Assembly: GCF_020829645.1 (NCBI RefSeq)
Contig: NZ_JAIVFS010000036.1
Span: forward strand, 1 to 64,000
DNA: 64,000 nucleotides
From: Nostoc mirabile CHAB5784
GTDB lineage: Bacteria > Cyanobacteriota > Cyanobacteriia > Cyanobacteriales > Nostocaceae
Direction: 5' to 3'
The notes under the pieces are model-generated. The model had not been told where the DNA came from, made no database searches, and worked only from the letters and a program-made list of their open reading frames with translations. The position numbers were made by a program, and so were the translations under genes. Shown here in pieces: positions 17,325-25,777 of the stretch (its first letter is position 1; every line of letters begins with the position of its first letter).

Positions 17325-20003
17325 TTATTCATCATCCACTTCTGATTCTTCTACCCACTCAGGTGTAGTTATAGAATCGGAGAATTCTGGGAAATCATCT
17401 GCAAAACGAATAATTTGTCCGTTGAAAAATTCTGCTAGACGTTGAGCTGCGATCGCTACTTCGTCAGGTTCCCAATCAGGTGCGGGTGTTCGTTTTGAAG
17501 TTGGAGGCAAAGCTTGCACCCCATTTCCATTTACGCCATTTCCATGTGCCCCATTTCCATTTACGCTATTTCCATTTACGCCATTTCCATTTTTTGCTGC
17601 TGTCGGTGCTGATGGTGGAGTGGTTGGCTGTGGTACTGGCGCTGAAGGCCGAATTTGCTGGTTATAACTGGGTGTCGGTGGTTGCTGAGAGCGAGTAGAG
17701 TCTTTTGGGGGAGGATTTTTTTTGGCTGAGGTAGGAGTTGCAGAACTGACTTGTTCCAGATTTACCTGAACTTCACGTTGAAAAGTCTGCTGGAAAGCTG
17801 CTTTCATCATCGGGAGATCAGATTTAAGTGTTTCATACCATTTAGCCCCTTTAACAGCAATACGCGCTACAGTACCGTTAAACTCTATTAGCTGGCACAT
17901 TTGTCCAAGTAAAGCTTGCCTGGAAGGCATCGGAAAATTAGCACGCACTTGTTGCCAAACCTGAGTTAAGTCATATTCTGCTTCACCAACAACTTCTTCT
18001 TCCTCAACAACTTCTGAAGTTACTGGTTCAAGGTTCGCAGGTGGCACGGGTACAGATACAGGTTCTAGGGTTGGTGGTGAAACTGAGTTAGCAGCAGAAT
18101 TGTGATTTGTTTGCTGTTCAACTGGGGGAGATGAAGTGACGGGCTGATTTTGGGCAGCCGCTAGATGATGGTTTGCAGAATTATGATTTGTTTCCGGTTC
18201 AGCTACAGGTAAAGAAGAGACTGCGTGATTTTGGGCAACTGCTGGAGGATAGCTTGGAGATACAGCAGGTGTGTTAACTCGCGGCGTGACACTTGGGGCT
18301 TGTGGCTGAATATTCGTCGTCGCACTGGGTAACAATCCTAGTAATGTTACTTCCAACCACAAACGCGGCTGGGTGCTGTTTTTAATTTGCACTTCAGCTT
18401 CTCGCAAATGTTTTTGTCCTGCCAAAATCACGCTCATATCGAAGTATTGAGCAAACTCAACTAGCGCTGTCCAGGTTTGCTGAGTACAAGCAACCAAATC
18501 GTGGCGATTGGGTGCGGTTTTAGCAATGAGTAAATCGCGGTAGAAGGCGGCGAGATTTTGCAGAAGAGTTAGTGGTTCTCGACCACGATCTAGAATGTAG
18601 TGGGTACTATCAAGAATAGCTTCGGGTTTATCTTGAGCGATCGCATTTAAAAGCGCCAGCAAATCCTGTTCGCTTACTGTCCCCACCAAATCCCAAACTC
18701 TATCCGGTGTCACTTCACCCGCTAATAAACCCAATTGGTCAAGTAGACTTTCGGCATCTCGTAACCCTCCCTGAGCAAGCTGGCCTACCAGGGTTACAGC
18801 ATCGGGTGAAATATGAATGTTTTCTTTAGATGCGATCGCACTTAAATGCTTGACCATCGCTTCTAACTGAATGCGTCTAAAATCAAACCTTTGACAGCGC
18901 GAAATAATCGTTGGTAAAACCCGTTGCGGGTCTGTTGTCGCCAACACAAAAACTACGTGTCTCGGTGGTTCTTCTAGTGTCTTCAATAGCGCATTGAATG
19001 CCTGGGTACTGAGCATGTGGCAATTATGCACCAAGAGCATATTTGCCACAAAGTTATGATTATCTGCTACTTCAATGTCATAAACTCGCTCAACCCCAGC
19101 GAGGTGAACAGATTCGACTGTCTCCAAACTTGTAATCCATCGAGGGGATGGAATATTGTTTAAGGTCTGCCAGCCATTTTCTACTGGTGCTTGCGAGTAA
19201 TTCGGCTTGTTTAAGGATAGATTCCAGGTCGTATGATTTTTGCCCAGATGTATTGCCTTTAAACTGGTGTCCGCTAACAAATCTCCGGGCGCGTCCATCG
19301 ATACCAAATTTGTAAATGAGGATGTCGCATCCACATTCACAGGGGATAGTATCTTCACTCCTTCTTTTACGTCCTTTGCTGGTAGCCATCCCTGGTTTGT
19401 CCTAATTAAATGATTATCCGTACATCTAATTTCTCGGTTAGTTGTTTTGATAACCAGGGTTTGCCGTTCTCCTTGATCTAACCACCTAACAACTTTCTTG
19501 AATTCCCACTTAAGAGATGAGTCGTTGTAACTCAGAACCTTCTTGTCTTTAATTTTAGGATCATCAATTCTTTGAAGTCCCTCATCAGTCAAAACCAGAG
19601 AATCTCCAGTTAAGCACTCGTCAATAACATAAACCTTATAGCGACACTGCACAGGAGCAAACTGGGCTTTTTCAATTAACTCGCGGATATTATCCACACC
19701 AGTGTTACTAGCAGCATCGATTTCAATTATGTCTAAGGCATAGCCCTTGGTGATCCCCTGACAAACTTCACACACGCCGCAGGGTTCAGCTGTAGGCTTG
19801 TCACTTTTGAGACAATTAAGAGATTTAGCCAGAATCCGGGCACTAGAAGTTTTCCCCGTACCTCTAGGCCCAGTGAATAAATAGGCGGGGGCGATTTTAG
19901 ATGTGCCGATCGCATTCGTGAGGGTGGTAGCGATCGCCTCTTGGCCCACTAGTTCAGCAAAACTTTTGGGGCGATATTTGTGGTGCAGGGGTTCGTAAGA
20001 CAT
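17325..20003 (-). CDS. dnaX: DNA polymerase III subunit gamma/tau with an intein
   Basis: The host protein opens MSYEPLHHKYRPKSFAELVG, which is why I place the start at 20001-20003 rather than at the in-frame codon nine residues upstream. It has the clamp-loader AAA+ domain with Walker A GPRGTGKTSS, a zinc module (C-x8-C-x2-C-x2-C), Walker B YVIDE and, after the intein, CHMLSTQAFNALLKTLEEPP and sensor 1 ATTDPQRVLPTIISRC. A proline/glutamine-rich tau tail contains a short NGNGVNG repeat. It loads the beta clamp and, as tau, bridges polymerases in the replisome. The intein interrupts it between YVIDE and CHMLS. No frameshift slip site was identified. Confidence 0.95.
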   Translation of the reverse strand: MSYEPLHHKYRPKSFAELVGQEAIATTLTNAIGTSKIAPAYLFTGPRGTGKTSSARILAKSLNCLKSDKPTAEPCGVCEVCQGITKGYALDIIEIDAASNTGVDNIRELIEKAQFAPVQCRYKVYVIDECLTGDSLVLTDEGLQRIDDPKIKDKKVLSYNDSSLKWEFKKVVRWLDQGERQTLVIKTTNREIRCTDNHLIRTNQGWLPAKDVKEGVKILSPVNVDATSSFTNLVSMDAPGDLLADTSLKAIHLGKNHTTWNLSLNKPNYSQAPVENGWQTLNNIPSPRWITSLETVESVHLAGVERVYDIEVADNHNFVANMLLVHNCHMLSTQAFNALLKTLEEPPRHVVFVLATTDPQRVLPTIISRCQRFDFRRIQLEAMVKHLSAIASKENIHISPDAVTLVGQLAQGGLRDAESLLDQLGLLAGEVTPDRVWDLVGTVSEQDLLALLNAIAQDKPEAILDSTHYILDRGREPLTLLQNLAAFYRDLLIAKTAPNRHDLVACTQQTWTALVEFAQYFDMSVILAGQKHLREAEVQIKNSTQPRLWLEVTLLGLLPSATTNIQPQAPSVTPRVNTPAVSPSYPPAVAQNHAVSSLPVAEPETNHNSANHHLAAAQNQPVTSSPPVEQQTNHNSAANSVSPPTLEPVSVPVPPANLEPVTSEVVEEEEVVGEAEYDLTQVWQQVRANFPMPSRQALLGQMCQLIEFNGTVARIAVKGAKWYETLKSDLPMMKAAFQQTFQREVQVNLEQVSSATPTSAKKNPPPKDSTRSQQPPTPSYNQQIRPSAPVPQPTTPPSAPTAAKNGNGVNGNSVNGNGAHGNGVNGNGVQALPPTSKRTPAPDWEPDEVAIAAQRLAEFFNGQIIRFADDFPEFSDSITTPEWVEESEVDDE
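19023..19616 (-). other. DnaX mini-intein
   Basis: A 198-residue insertion starts at Cys (CLTGDSLVLTDEG) and ends with His-Asn before an extein Cys (LLVHN/CHML). Block B is CTDNHLIRT, block F VYDIEVADNHNFVAN. All splicing residues are present, so it should excise itself. The site, just after Walker B, is the classical cyanobacterial DnaX insertion site. There is no LAGLIDADG endonuclease. Between blocks B and F is a 60-residue spacer whose alternative frame is discussed as a finding. Confidence 0.9.
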
Positions 20004-20243
20004 GGAAATATAGACTTCAATGCCTTTCAAAGTTAATTAGTAGCACCGAGTCGAGTTTAGGATTCAACTATTTTAGACTCTTGTACCTGCTTGGTTTGTA
20101 CATATTGCCATAGTCCTTGCGCTCAACTAATGCCATGAATTTTGGCACTCAGGAAAGCAAGTAACCAAAGCTTATCCTCTACTATGATTTCAATATCAAA
20201 GTATGGGAATTATAGCATATCATTTAGTACATTTGTTCTATCT

Positions 20244-20398
20244 AGGGGAGTGGGGAGTGGGGAGTGGGGGGATGAGGGGGATGAGGGAGCAGGGGGAGCA
20301 GGGGAAGAATTTCTAACTCTTGACAAATGACAAATGACTAATGACCAATGACTAATGACAAATGACTAATGACCAATGACCAATGACAAATGACCAAA
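20244..20398. repeat. Two short tandem heptamer repeats upstream of the CHAT locus
   Basis: First a G-rich run (GGGGAGT, then GATGAGG and GAGCAGG types, about 20244-20306), then an A-rich run of TGACAAA / TGACTAA / TGACCAA heptamers (about 20322-20395). Both are short tandem repeats typical of Nostoc. The 430 bp between dnaX and the next gene otherwise shows no gene; the small open frame across the G-rich run is an artefact. Confidence 0.85.
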
Positions 20399-20467
20399 GA
20401 ATTTTAATGACTGAACTAGCGCCATAGTCCAGTGCGATCGCTACAATCTTAGGATAAGCAAAACTCG

Positions 20468-21163
20468 ATGGTGCAGCAGATGCTCAAGCGGCTATTTCAA
20501 TGGCTCAAAAAGCTTTTTCAGAGCTTGTTCGGTGGAAAACAGACTGCCTCAAAATCTAGAGGAAATGTGCCAAAAGAACCAGCGCCACCCTTAAGCGATA
20601 CGGATCTGGAATTTCTCTTCAACGAACTGTTGCAAGGAGTACATCAAGCGCGAGGGGAAGCGTGGGCACAAAAATGGCTGCATAATATTGAACATCGCAT
20701 CCCAACTGAAGACTGGGTTGACTGGTTAAGGCGCTTTGGCAACAGATTGCTAGCATCACCTACACCCAATAATGAAATAGCTGCACGGTTAGTGCAACTG
20801 GGTGAGTTGGACATCGGAGAAATCGGAGATGTTGCTTATAGTATCGGAATGCAATTGTTAACACGCAATCAAGGCGAACCAATTTGGGAATATGAAGGGC
20901 CAGATGCTTTTAGCACAATACCATCTGAGCCAACTGCCCCCATATCAGAGTCAGTAGATACCCCAGAGAACCCCCCGGAGGGAGAATACCAAACTGTCAC
21001 CCTAGAAGAGTTGTTTGTGATGTTGCAGCAGGATGAAAATTTACGCCAGCAGATTGCTCAACAGCTTGCCGTTGAGACAGATGATCCAGAACTGCTTGTC
21101 CAGGCATTGATTAATCAATTATATCCTGCCGGTCAATCGACTACAGAGCAAGCAGAAAATTAA
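20468..21163 (+). CDS. Stand-alone partner sharing the N-terminal domain of the TPR-CHAT protein
   Basis: A 231-residue protein. Residues 1-25 are a basic amphipathic helix (MLKRLFQWLKKLFQSLFG). Residues about 40-140 form a helical domain that closely matches residues about 45-140 of the next protein: LFNELLQGVHQARGEAWAQK against LFIQLLEGVHQARGRQWALR, and LVQLGELDIGEIGDVAYSIG against MVQLGELGVGRIGDVAYDIG. It then has one EPIWEYEGPD segment, also repeated in the next protein, and an acidic helical tail. No known family was recognised. It lies 178 bp upstream of the CHAT gene on the same strand and probably arose by duplication of its 5' part. A role as an adaptor or inhibitor of the CHAT protein is inference. 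Confidence 0.75.
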   Translation: MVQQMLKRLFQWLKKLFQSLFGGKQTASKSRGNVPKEPAPPLSDTDLEFLFNELLQGVHQARGEAWAQKWLHNIEHRIPTEDWVDWLRRFGNRLLASPTPNNEIAARLVQLGELDIGEIGDVAYSIGMQLLTRNQGEPIWEYEGPDAFSTIPSEPTAPISESVDTPENPPEGEYQTVTLEELFVMLQQDENLRQQIAQQLAVETDDPELLVQALINQLYPAGQSTTEQAEN

Positions 21164-21341
21164 CGACTTCGCAAATCAAGAGTCGATGGCAATTGTAACG
21201 TTGTAATGCTGTAGTCTTGAAGTTTTGTATATTTTTTGCTAACCTGCGACGGAAGCCCTTTCCCGATCTAATGGATTTTTACGTAATTGATGATTTTTTT
21301 AACACTACGATGGCTACAATCTAGAAAAACAAAATCCAATA

Positions 21342-24300
21342 GTGTGGCAGATGCTCAGGCGGATATCGCAGTCGCTTAGAAGGTTTATAAAGCGCCTTAT
21401 TGAAAGTAAGCAGGCTAGTTCTCTCAAGGGTGGGAGAGGACAAAATCTGGTGGAGATACTACCAGAACTAACCAATGCGGATCTGGAACAATTGTTTATC
21501 CAATTGTTAGAAGGCGTGCATCAAGCACGAGGACGACAGTGGGCATTGAGGTATCTGCAACGGCTAGAAAATCGCATTCCGGCTGAACGCTGGATAGATT
21601 GGTTGGTGATGTTTGGCGAAAGCTTGCTAGCTTCATCGGCACCAAATCCGCTTTTAGCAACAAAGATGGTGCAATTGGGGGAACTTGGTGTTGGCAGAAT
21701 TGGAGATGTTGCTTATGACATTGGCATCCGGCTGATGCAATCACCCACACAGATAGAAAATGAGGAGAATTATCCAGAAGAGGACTTAGAAATCACTCCT
21801 GGGGAAGAACTGATCCGCAATTTAGGCGAACAGTTATGGGAGTATGATGAGCCAGATGTAATAGAAACTACTCCAGGGCTTGAACTGCTCCGCAATTTAG
21901 GCGAGCAGTTATGGGAGTATGATGAGCCAGATGTGGTACAAATCACAACTGATGAAGAAATTATCCCAACTTCGCCTGGGCAAGAGCTAATCCGCAGTTT
22001 AGGTGAGCAGTTATGGGAATATGATTTGCCAGATGTTGAACCAATAACGTCAGCGCCTGAAAATGCCTCTTTTGAGGAAACATTCACCGAAAATTTAGAG
22101 GAACTGGTATTGGAGTATGAAAGGGAAGATGCCCACACAATACCCGAAAATTTTCCTCTCCCCGCCGCAGAAGATTCAATCACTTCATTAGCCCAACTCA
22201 GGTTCGATGATGATAATGTTGTTCAAATTACAACAAAAGCAAATCTCCTTTCTACTAGACAAAGAACTGAATTAACAACTTCTCCCTCAGTAGAAACCTG
22301 GGATAACACTTTGACAAATTTAGAGCCAAATGTGGCTAATACATTAGATGAGTTGTGGGTGAGATTGGAGCAAAGTACCAATTTAGTCCAACAACTTGCT
22401 TCTAATTTGGCAGTTCAAAGCAGCAATTCCCCTGGTATAATTGAGCAACATGGCGATGATCCTGTTACCCAGGCTCAAGGGTGGTTTTACCAAGGCCTAA
22501 GCCAAGCGAAAACAGGTGATTTGTTAGGCGCGATCGCATCTTATGACCAAGCCATCGCACTTCAACCAGAATTATCAGAATATTGGTTTAACCGAGGCTT
22601 GACGCTGTTCCATTTAGAACGTTTTGATGAAGCGATCGCATCTTACGAAACCGCCACACAACTGAAACCCGACTTCTACAAAGCTTGGTATAATCGCGGT
22701 GGAACTCTCGGAGAATTAGGATATTTTGAAGAAGCGATCGCTTCTTTTGACAAAGCCATAGAAATCAAGCCAGACTACCAAGAAGCTTGGTCTAGTAAGG
22801 GTTTGGCACTGCTGAAGTTAGGTTGGCTACCGGAAGCTATTTCTAGTTATGACCAAGCGCTACATTTGGAACCAGAAGACCAAGAAAACTGGTATCACCG
22901 TGGCATAGCCCTAGCTGTAAGCGAACAATTTACAGAAGCGATTATATCTTACGACAAAGCACTAGAAATTAACCCAGAGTATCACGAAGTTTGGATAGAT
23001 CGGGGTGTAGTGCTGTTTAATTTAGGAAGATGGTCAGAAGCGATCGCCTCCTGGGATAAAGCACTGTCAGTTCAATCCGACTTCTACTTAGCTTGGTACA
23101 ACCGAGGTATAGCGTTAGACAACTTAGGACGTAGACAAGAAGCGATCGCCTCCTATCAACAAACGATCGCCATTAAACCCGACTTCCACTTAGCTTGGTA
23201 TAATCAGGCAGTAGCATTGTTTTATTTAGAACAATTTGCCGAAGCGATCGCTTGTTATGACAACGCTTTGCAAATTAAACAAGATTATTGGGAAGCTTGG
23301 ATTGGTCGGGGAACTGCGATCGGTCATTTAGTCAATGCTGAGGCATTGCAGATGTCGAGTAGTATAACAGCGACAAATCCCGCCTTACAACAGGGCGGCT
23401 ACGAGGGAAAATTAGCCAGCTACGAGGAAGGGTTAAAGCATCTGCGGACAGATACCCACCCAGAAGGTTGGGGTAGATTGCATTTTGCGATCGCTAATAC
23501 TTACTACGACCAAGGCAAAAAAAATACTAATCCCCGCGATTATTGGCGCAAAGCTGCATCTGAGTATCATCAGGCGCTGTTAACCCTCACACTAGAATAT
23601 TTTCCCCAGTTGCATCTAGAGGTTTTGCAATCTCTAAGCAAAGTGCTGATGGGTTTGGGACAAACAACACAAGTTCAAGAATTGCTGCAACGCGGTACAG
23701 ATTTATTGCAACAATTACTGAGTGAAGAAACTCGCTCAGACGAAAGTAAAAAACAGTTAGCCCTGAAATTTGCAGCCTTTGATCAATTAGCAGTTGATTT
23801 AGCCGTAGAGTCTGGTGATTTAGTTGAAGCCTGGGAAATTGCCGAGCAAAGCAAAAATGCTTGTTTAAATTGGCTGCTTTATAGCTGGAATGATAATATT
23901 TACTCGCCTTATTATGGCGCAATTCAACAACTATTCAATCCCACAACAGCAATTATTTACTGGCATATTAGTCCAGTCGCCTTACACACATTTATTCTCA
24001 AAGACCAAGCGCCATCACCAATCCTCCTCTTTACACCCATGCAAGATACTGGGGCAATAGCTTTAGGAGAAGACGCTATCCGTCTAAATGAATTACCTCT
24101 ACCCGAAGCAGTACAACGCCTAATTGAATTTGAAAATTGGCTAGAAGATTGGCATCAACAATACCAAGAATATCGCACTACGGCCCAAGACAAAGAAAGT
24201 AAAAGCCAGCATTATTGGCGAGTTGATATGGAACAGAAGCTGTTACAACTGTATCAAATCCTGAATATTTCTACAATTGCACAGGAACTCGAAGGCATCA

Positions 24301-25196
24301 CCCAACTAGTTTTAATTCCTCACCGTGACTTGTACAGATTGCCAATTCATACCCTTTTCCATCTTCCTTCCCCATCGCCGGAAGAATTGCCGAATCTGGA
24401 GTCAAATTTCAGCGTTACCTATCTACCTAGTGCCCAAATAGGTTTATCAATAAGAACTCAGGATATCTGGCAATGGCAAAATCAATTATTGCTCAGTATT
24501 GAACATCCAGAGAATACAGGTTATCCCCCACTCAAATTTGCCAAACTTGAGTCGGAAGTTGTTAGCCAGATGTTCAATAATATCCAACGAATTCAGGGTT
24601 CAGAAGCTACAAAAAATATTGTTGAAAACGCCTTATTTGATAATTACAATATCTTACATTTTACTGGTCATGTCACTAATAATTTAATTGAACCCAAAAA
24701 CTCAGAATTAGCATTAGCCGGTGAAGACAAAATTACTCTAGCTGAAATCTGCCAACAAAATCTAGCGAGTTACAACCTTATTACCCTCTCCGCCTGTGAA
24801 AATTTAAGTACTAGCAACCACACTATCAGCAGCGAATATGTAAGTTTAGTGACTGGTTTTGTGAGTCAGGGCGTTCCTCATGTAGTGAGTACTCTCTGGA
24901 GTGTAGAATCTTCAGCTAGTGCCTTGGTGATGATAGAGTTTTACCGACGATTACAGCCCAATAAATCAGCAGTTATTGCCTTAGCTGAAGCAACGCGATG
25001 GCTGAAAGAACTAACTGCTGGAGAACTGACAAAATGGTATGAAGATGTCTTAAATAATTTGCATCCTGAAGAATTGCGAATTCAAACTTATTTAGCGACA
25101 CAACTATATAGAAATAGTAAAATGGCATCAGATAAAAATCTTTATAATCATCCTTACTACTGGGCAGCATTCACGATTACAGGTAAGCCGAATTAA
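21342..25196 (+). CDS. TPR-CHAT caspase-like protein
   Basis: A 1284-residue protein, starting at GTG (MWQMLRRISQSL; an ATG lies three codons later). Residues 1-140 are the domain shared with the upstream gene. Residues about 145-235 carry three close repeats of LIRNLGEQLWEYDEPDV. Residues about 373-660 are tandem TPRs (W-x-NRG-L---G--EAI-SYD-AI---P). The C-terminal CHAT domain (about 870-1284) has the catalytic His in LHFTGHV (H1110) and Cys in LSACEN (C1152). CHAT is a caspase-fold protease; TPR-CHAT proteins act as effectors cut loose by immune complexes in type III-E CRISPR, and are otherwise common and uncharacterised in cyanobacteria. Here no CRISPR is nearby. Confidence 0.85.
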   Translation: MWQMLRRISQSLRRFIKRLIESKQASSLKGGRGQNLVEILPELTNADLEQLFIQLLEGVHQARGRQWALRYLQRLENRIPAERWIDWLVMFGESLLASSAPNPLLATKMVQLGELGVGRIGDVAYDIGIRLMQSPTQIENEENYPEEDLEITPGEELIRNLGEQLWEYDEPDVIETTPGLELLRNLGEQLWEYDEPDVVQITTDEEIIPTSPGQELIRSLGEQLWEYDLPDVEPITSAPENASFEETFTENLEELVLEYEREDAHTIPENFPLPAAEDSITSLAQLRFDDDNVVQITTKANLLSTRQRTELTTSPSVETWDNTLTNLEPNVANTLDELWVRLEQSTNLVQQLASNLAVQSSNSPGIIEQHGDDPVTQAQGWFYQGLSQAKTGDLLGAIASYDQAIALQPELSEYWFNRGLTLFHLERFDEAIASYETATQLKPDFYKAWYNRGGTLGELGYFEEAIASFDKAIEIKPDYQEAWSSKGLALLKLGWLPEAISSYDQALHLEPEDQENWYHRGIALAVSEQFTEAIISYDKALEINPEYHEVWIDRGVVLFNLGRWSEAIASWDKALSVQSDFYLAWYNRGIALDNLGRRQEAIASYQQTIAIKPDFHLAWYNQAVALFYLEQFAEAIACYDNALQIKQDYWEAWIGRGTAIGHLVNAEALQMSSSITATNPALQQGGYEGKLASYEEGLKHLRTDTHPEGWGRLHFAIANTYYDQGKKNTNPRDYWRKAASEYHQALLTLTLEYFPQLHLEVLQSLSKVLMGLGQTTQVQELLQRGTDLLQQLLSEETRSDESKKQLALKFAAFDQLAVDLAVESGDLVEAWEIAEQSKNACLNWLLYSWNDNIYSPYYGAIQQLFNPTTAIIYWHISPVALHTFILKDQAPSPILLFTPMQDTGAIALGEDAIRLNELPLPEAVQRLIEFENWLEDWHQQYQEYRTTAQDKESKSQHYWRVDMEQKLLQLYQILNISTIAQELEGITQLVLIPHRDLYRLPIHTLFHLPSPSPEELPNLESNFSVTYLPSAQIGLSIRTQDIWQWQNQLLLSIEHPENTGYPPLKFAKLESEVVSQMFNNIQRIQGSEATKNIVENALFDNYNILHFTGHVTNNLIEPKNSELALAGEDKITLAEICQQNLASYNLITLSACENLSTSNHTISSEYVSLVTGFVSQGVPHVVSTLWSVESSASALVMIEFYRRLQPNKSAVIALAEATRWLKELTAGELTKWYEDVLNNLHPEELRIQTYLATQLYRNSKMASDKNLYNHPYYWAAFTITGKPN

Positions 25197-25777
25197 TCTT
25201 TTGAAACTTAGTCAAAGTCACGTCGCTTCTCTACGAGACGCTGCGCGAACGCTCCGAATTCAAAATTAAAAATTAAAAATTCAAACATTTTTAATCCCCA
25301 TAAATAAATTTAGTTGCTCTGTCAAGGGACGCGGTATTTCTCTCTACGAGACGCCAAAGGCGAACGCGCAGTGCCACTCGTTATACATTTTTTTCTTCTC
25401 CATAAATAAATTTACTTGCTCTGTATCCTTTTCTGTTTTGGTCAGAATTTAGGAGTCAGAATAATGGAAGAATCAGCAGCTAACTTACTTTACTTATGAA
25501 TGTACTTGTGATCAAGCGGTTCTCGGTTGAGTAGGTACTGAACCCCACCCCCAGCAAGAACTGCCTTTTATCAAGCTACCATTTTAAAACTTGCAAAAGC
25601 CTTGATCTACAAAACTTTTGAATGCGTGATTTTTGAATGCGTGACTTCCGCCTTGCGGTAATGCATCTTGTGGAAGTTCCTCAAATATCGATATCCATAG
25701 GAGACTAGAGAAAGAAGAAGAAAATATATCTGATACGTTTTCAAGCAGCAAAGGCTGTAACTAGTTAAGGAGGATTT
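25197..25777. other. Non-coding stretch with dispersed repeats upstream of the pyrophosphorylase gene
   Basis: A 580-bp gap. It contains the Nostoc dispersed repeat CTCTACGAGACGCTGCGCGA (about 25230) and a variant near 25342, plus two direct copies of CCATAAATAAATTTASTTGC about 105 bp apart (25297 and 25402). Near 25620 is a doubled TTTTGAATGCGTGA. The downstream gene has a strong ribosome site, AAGGAGG, seven bases before its ATG. No gene and no certain promoter were found. Confidence 0.5.
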
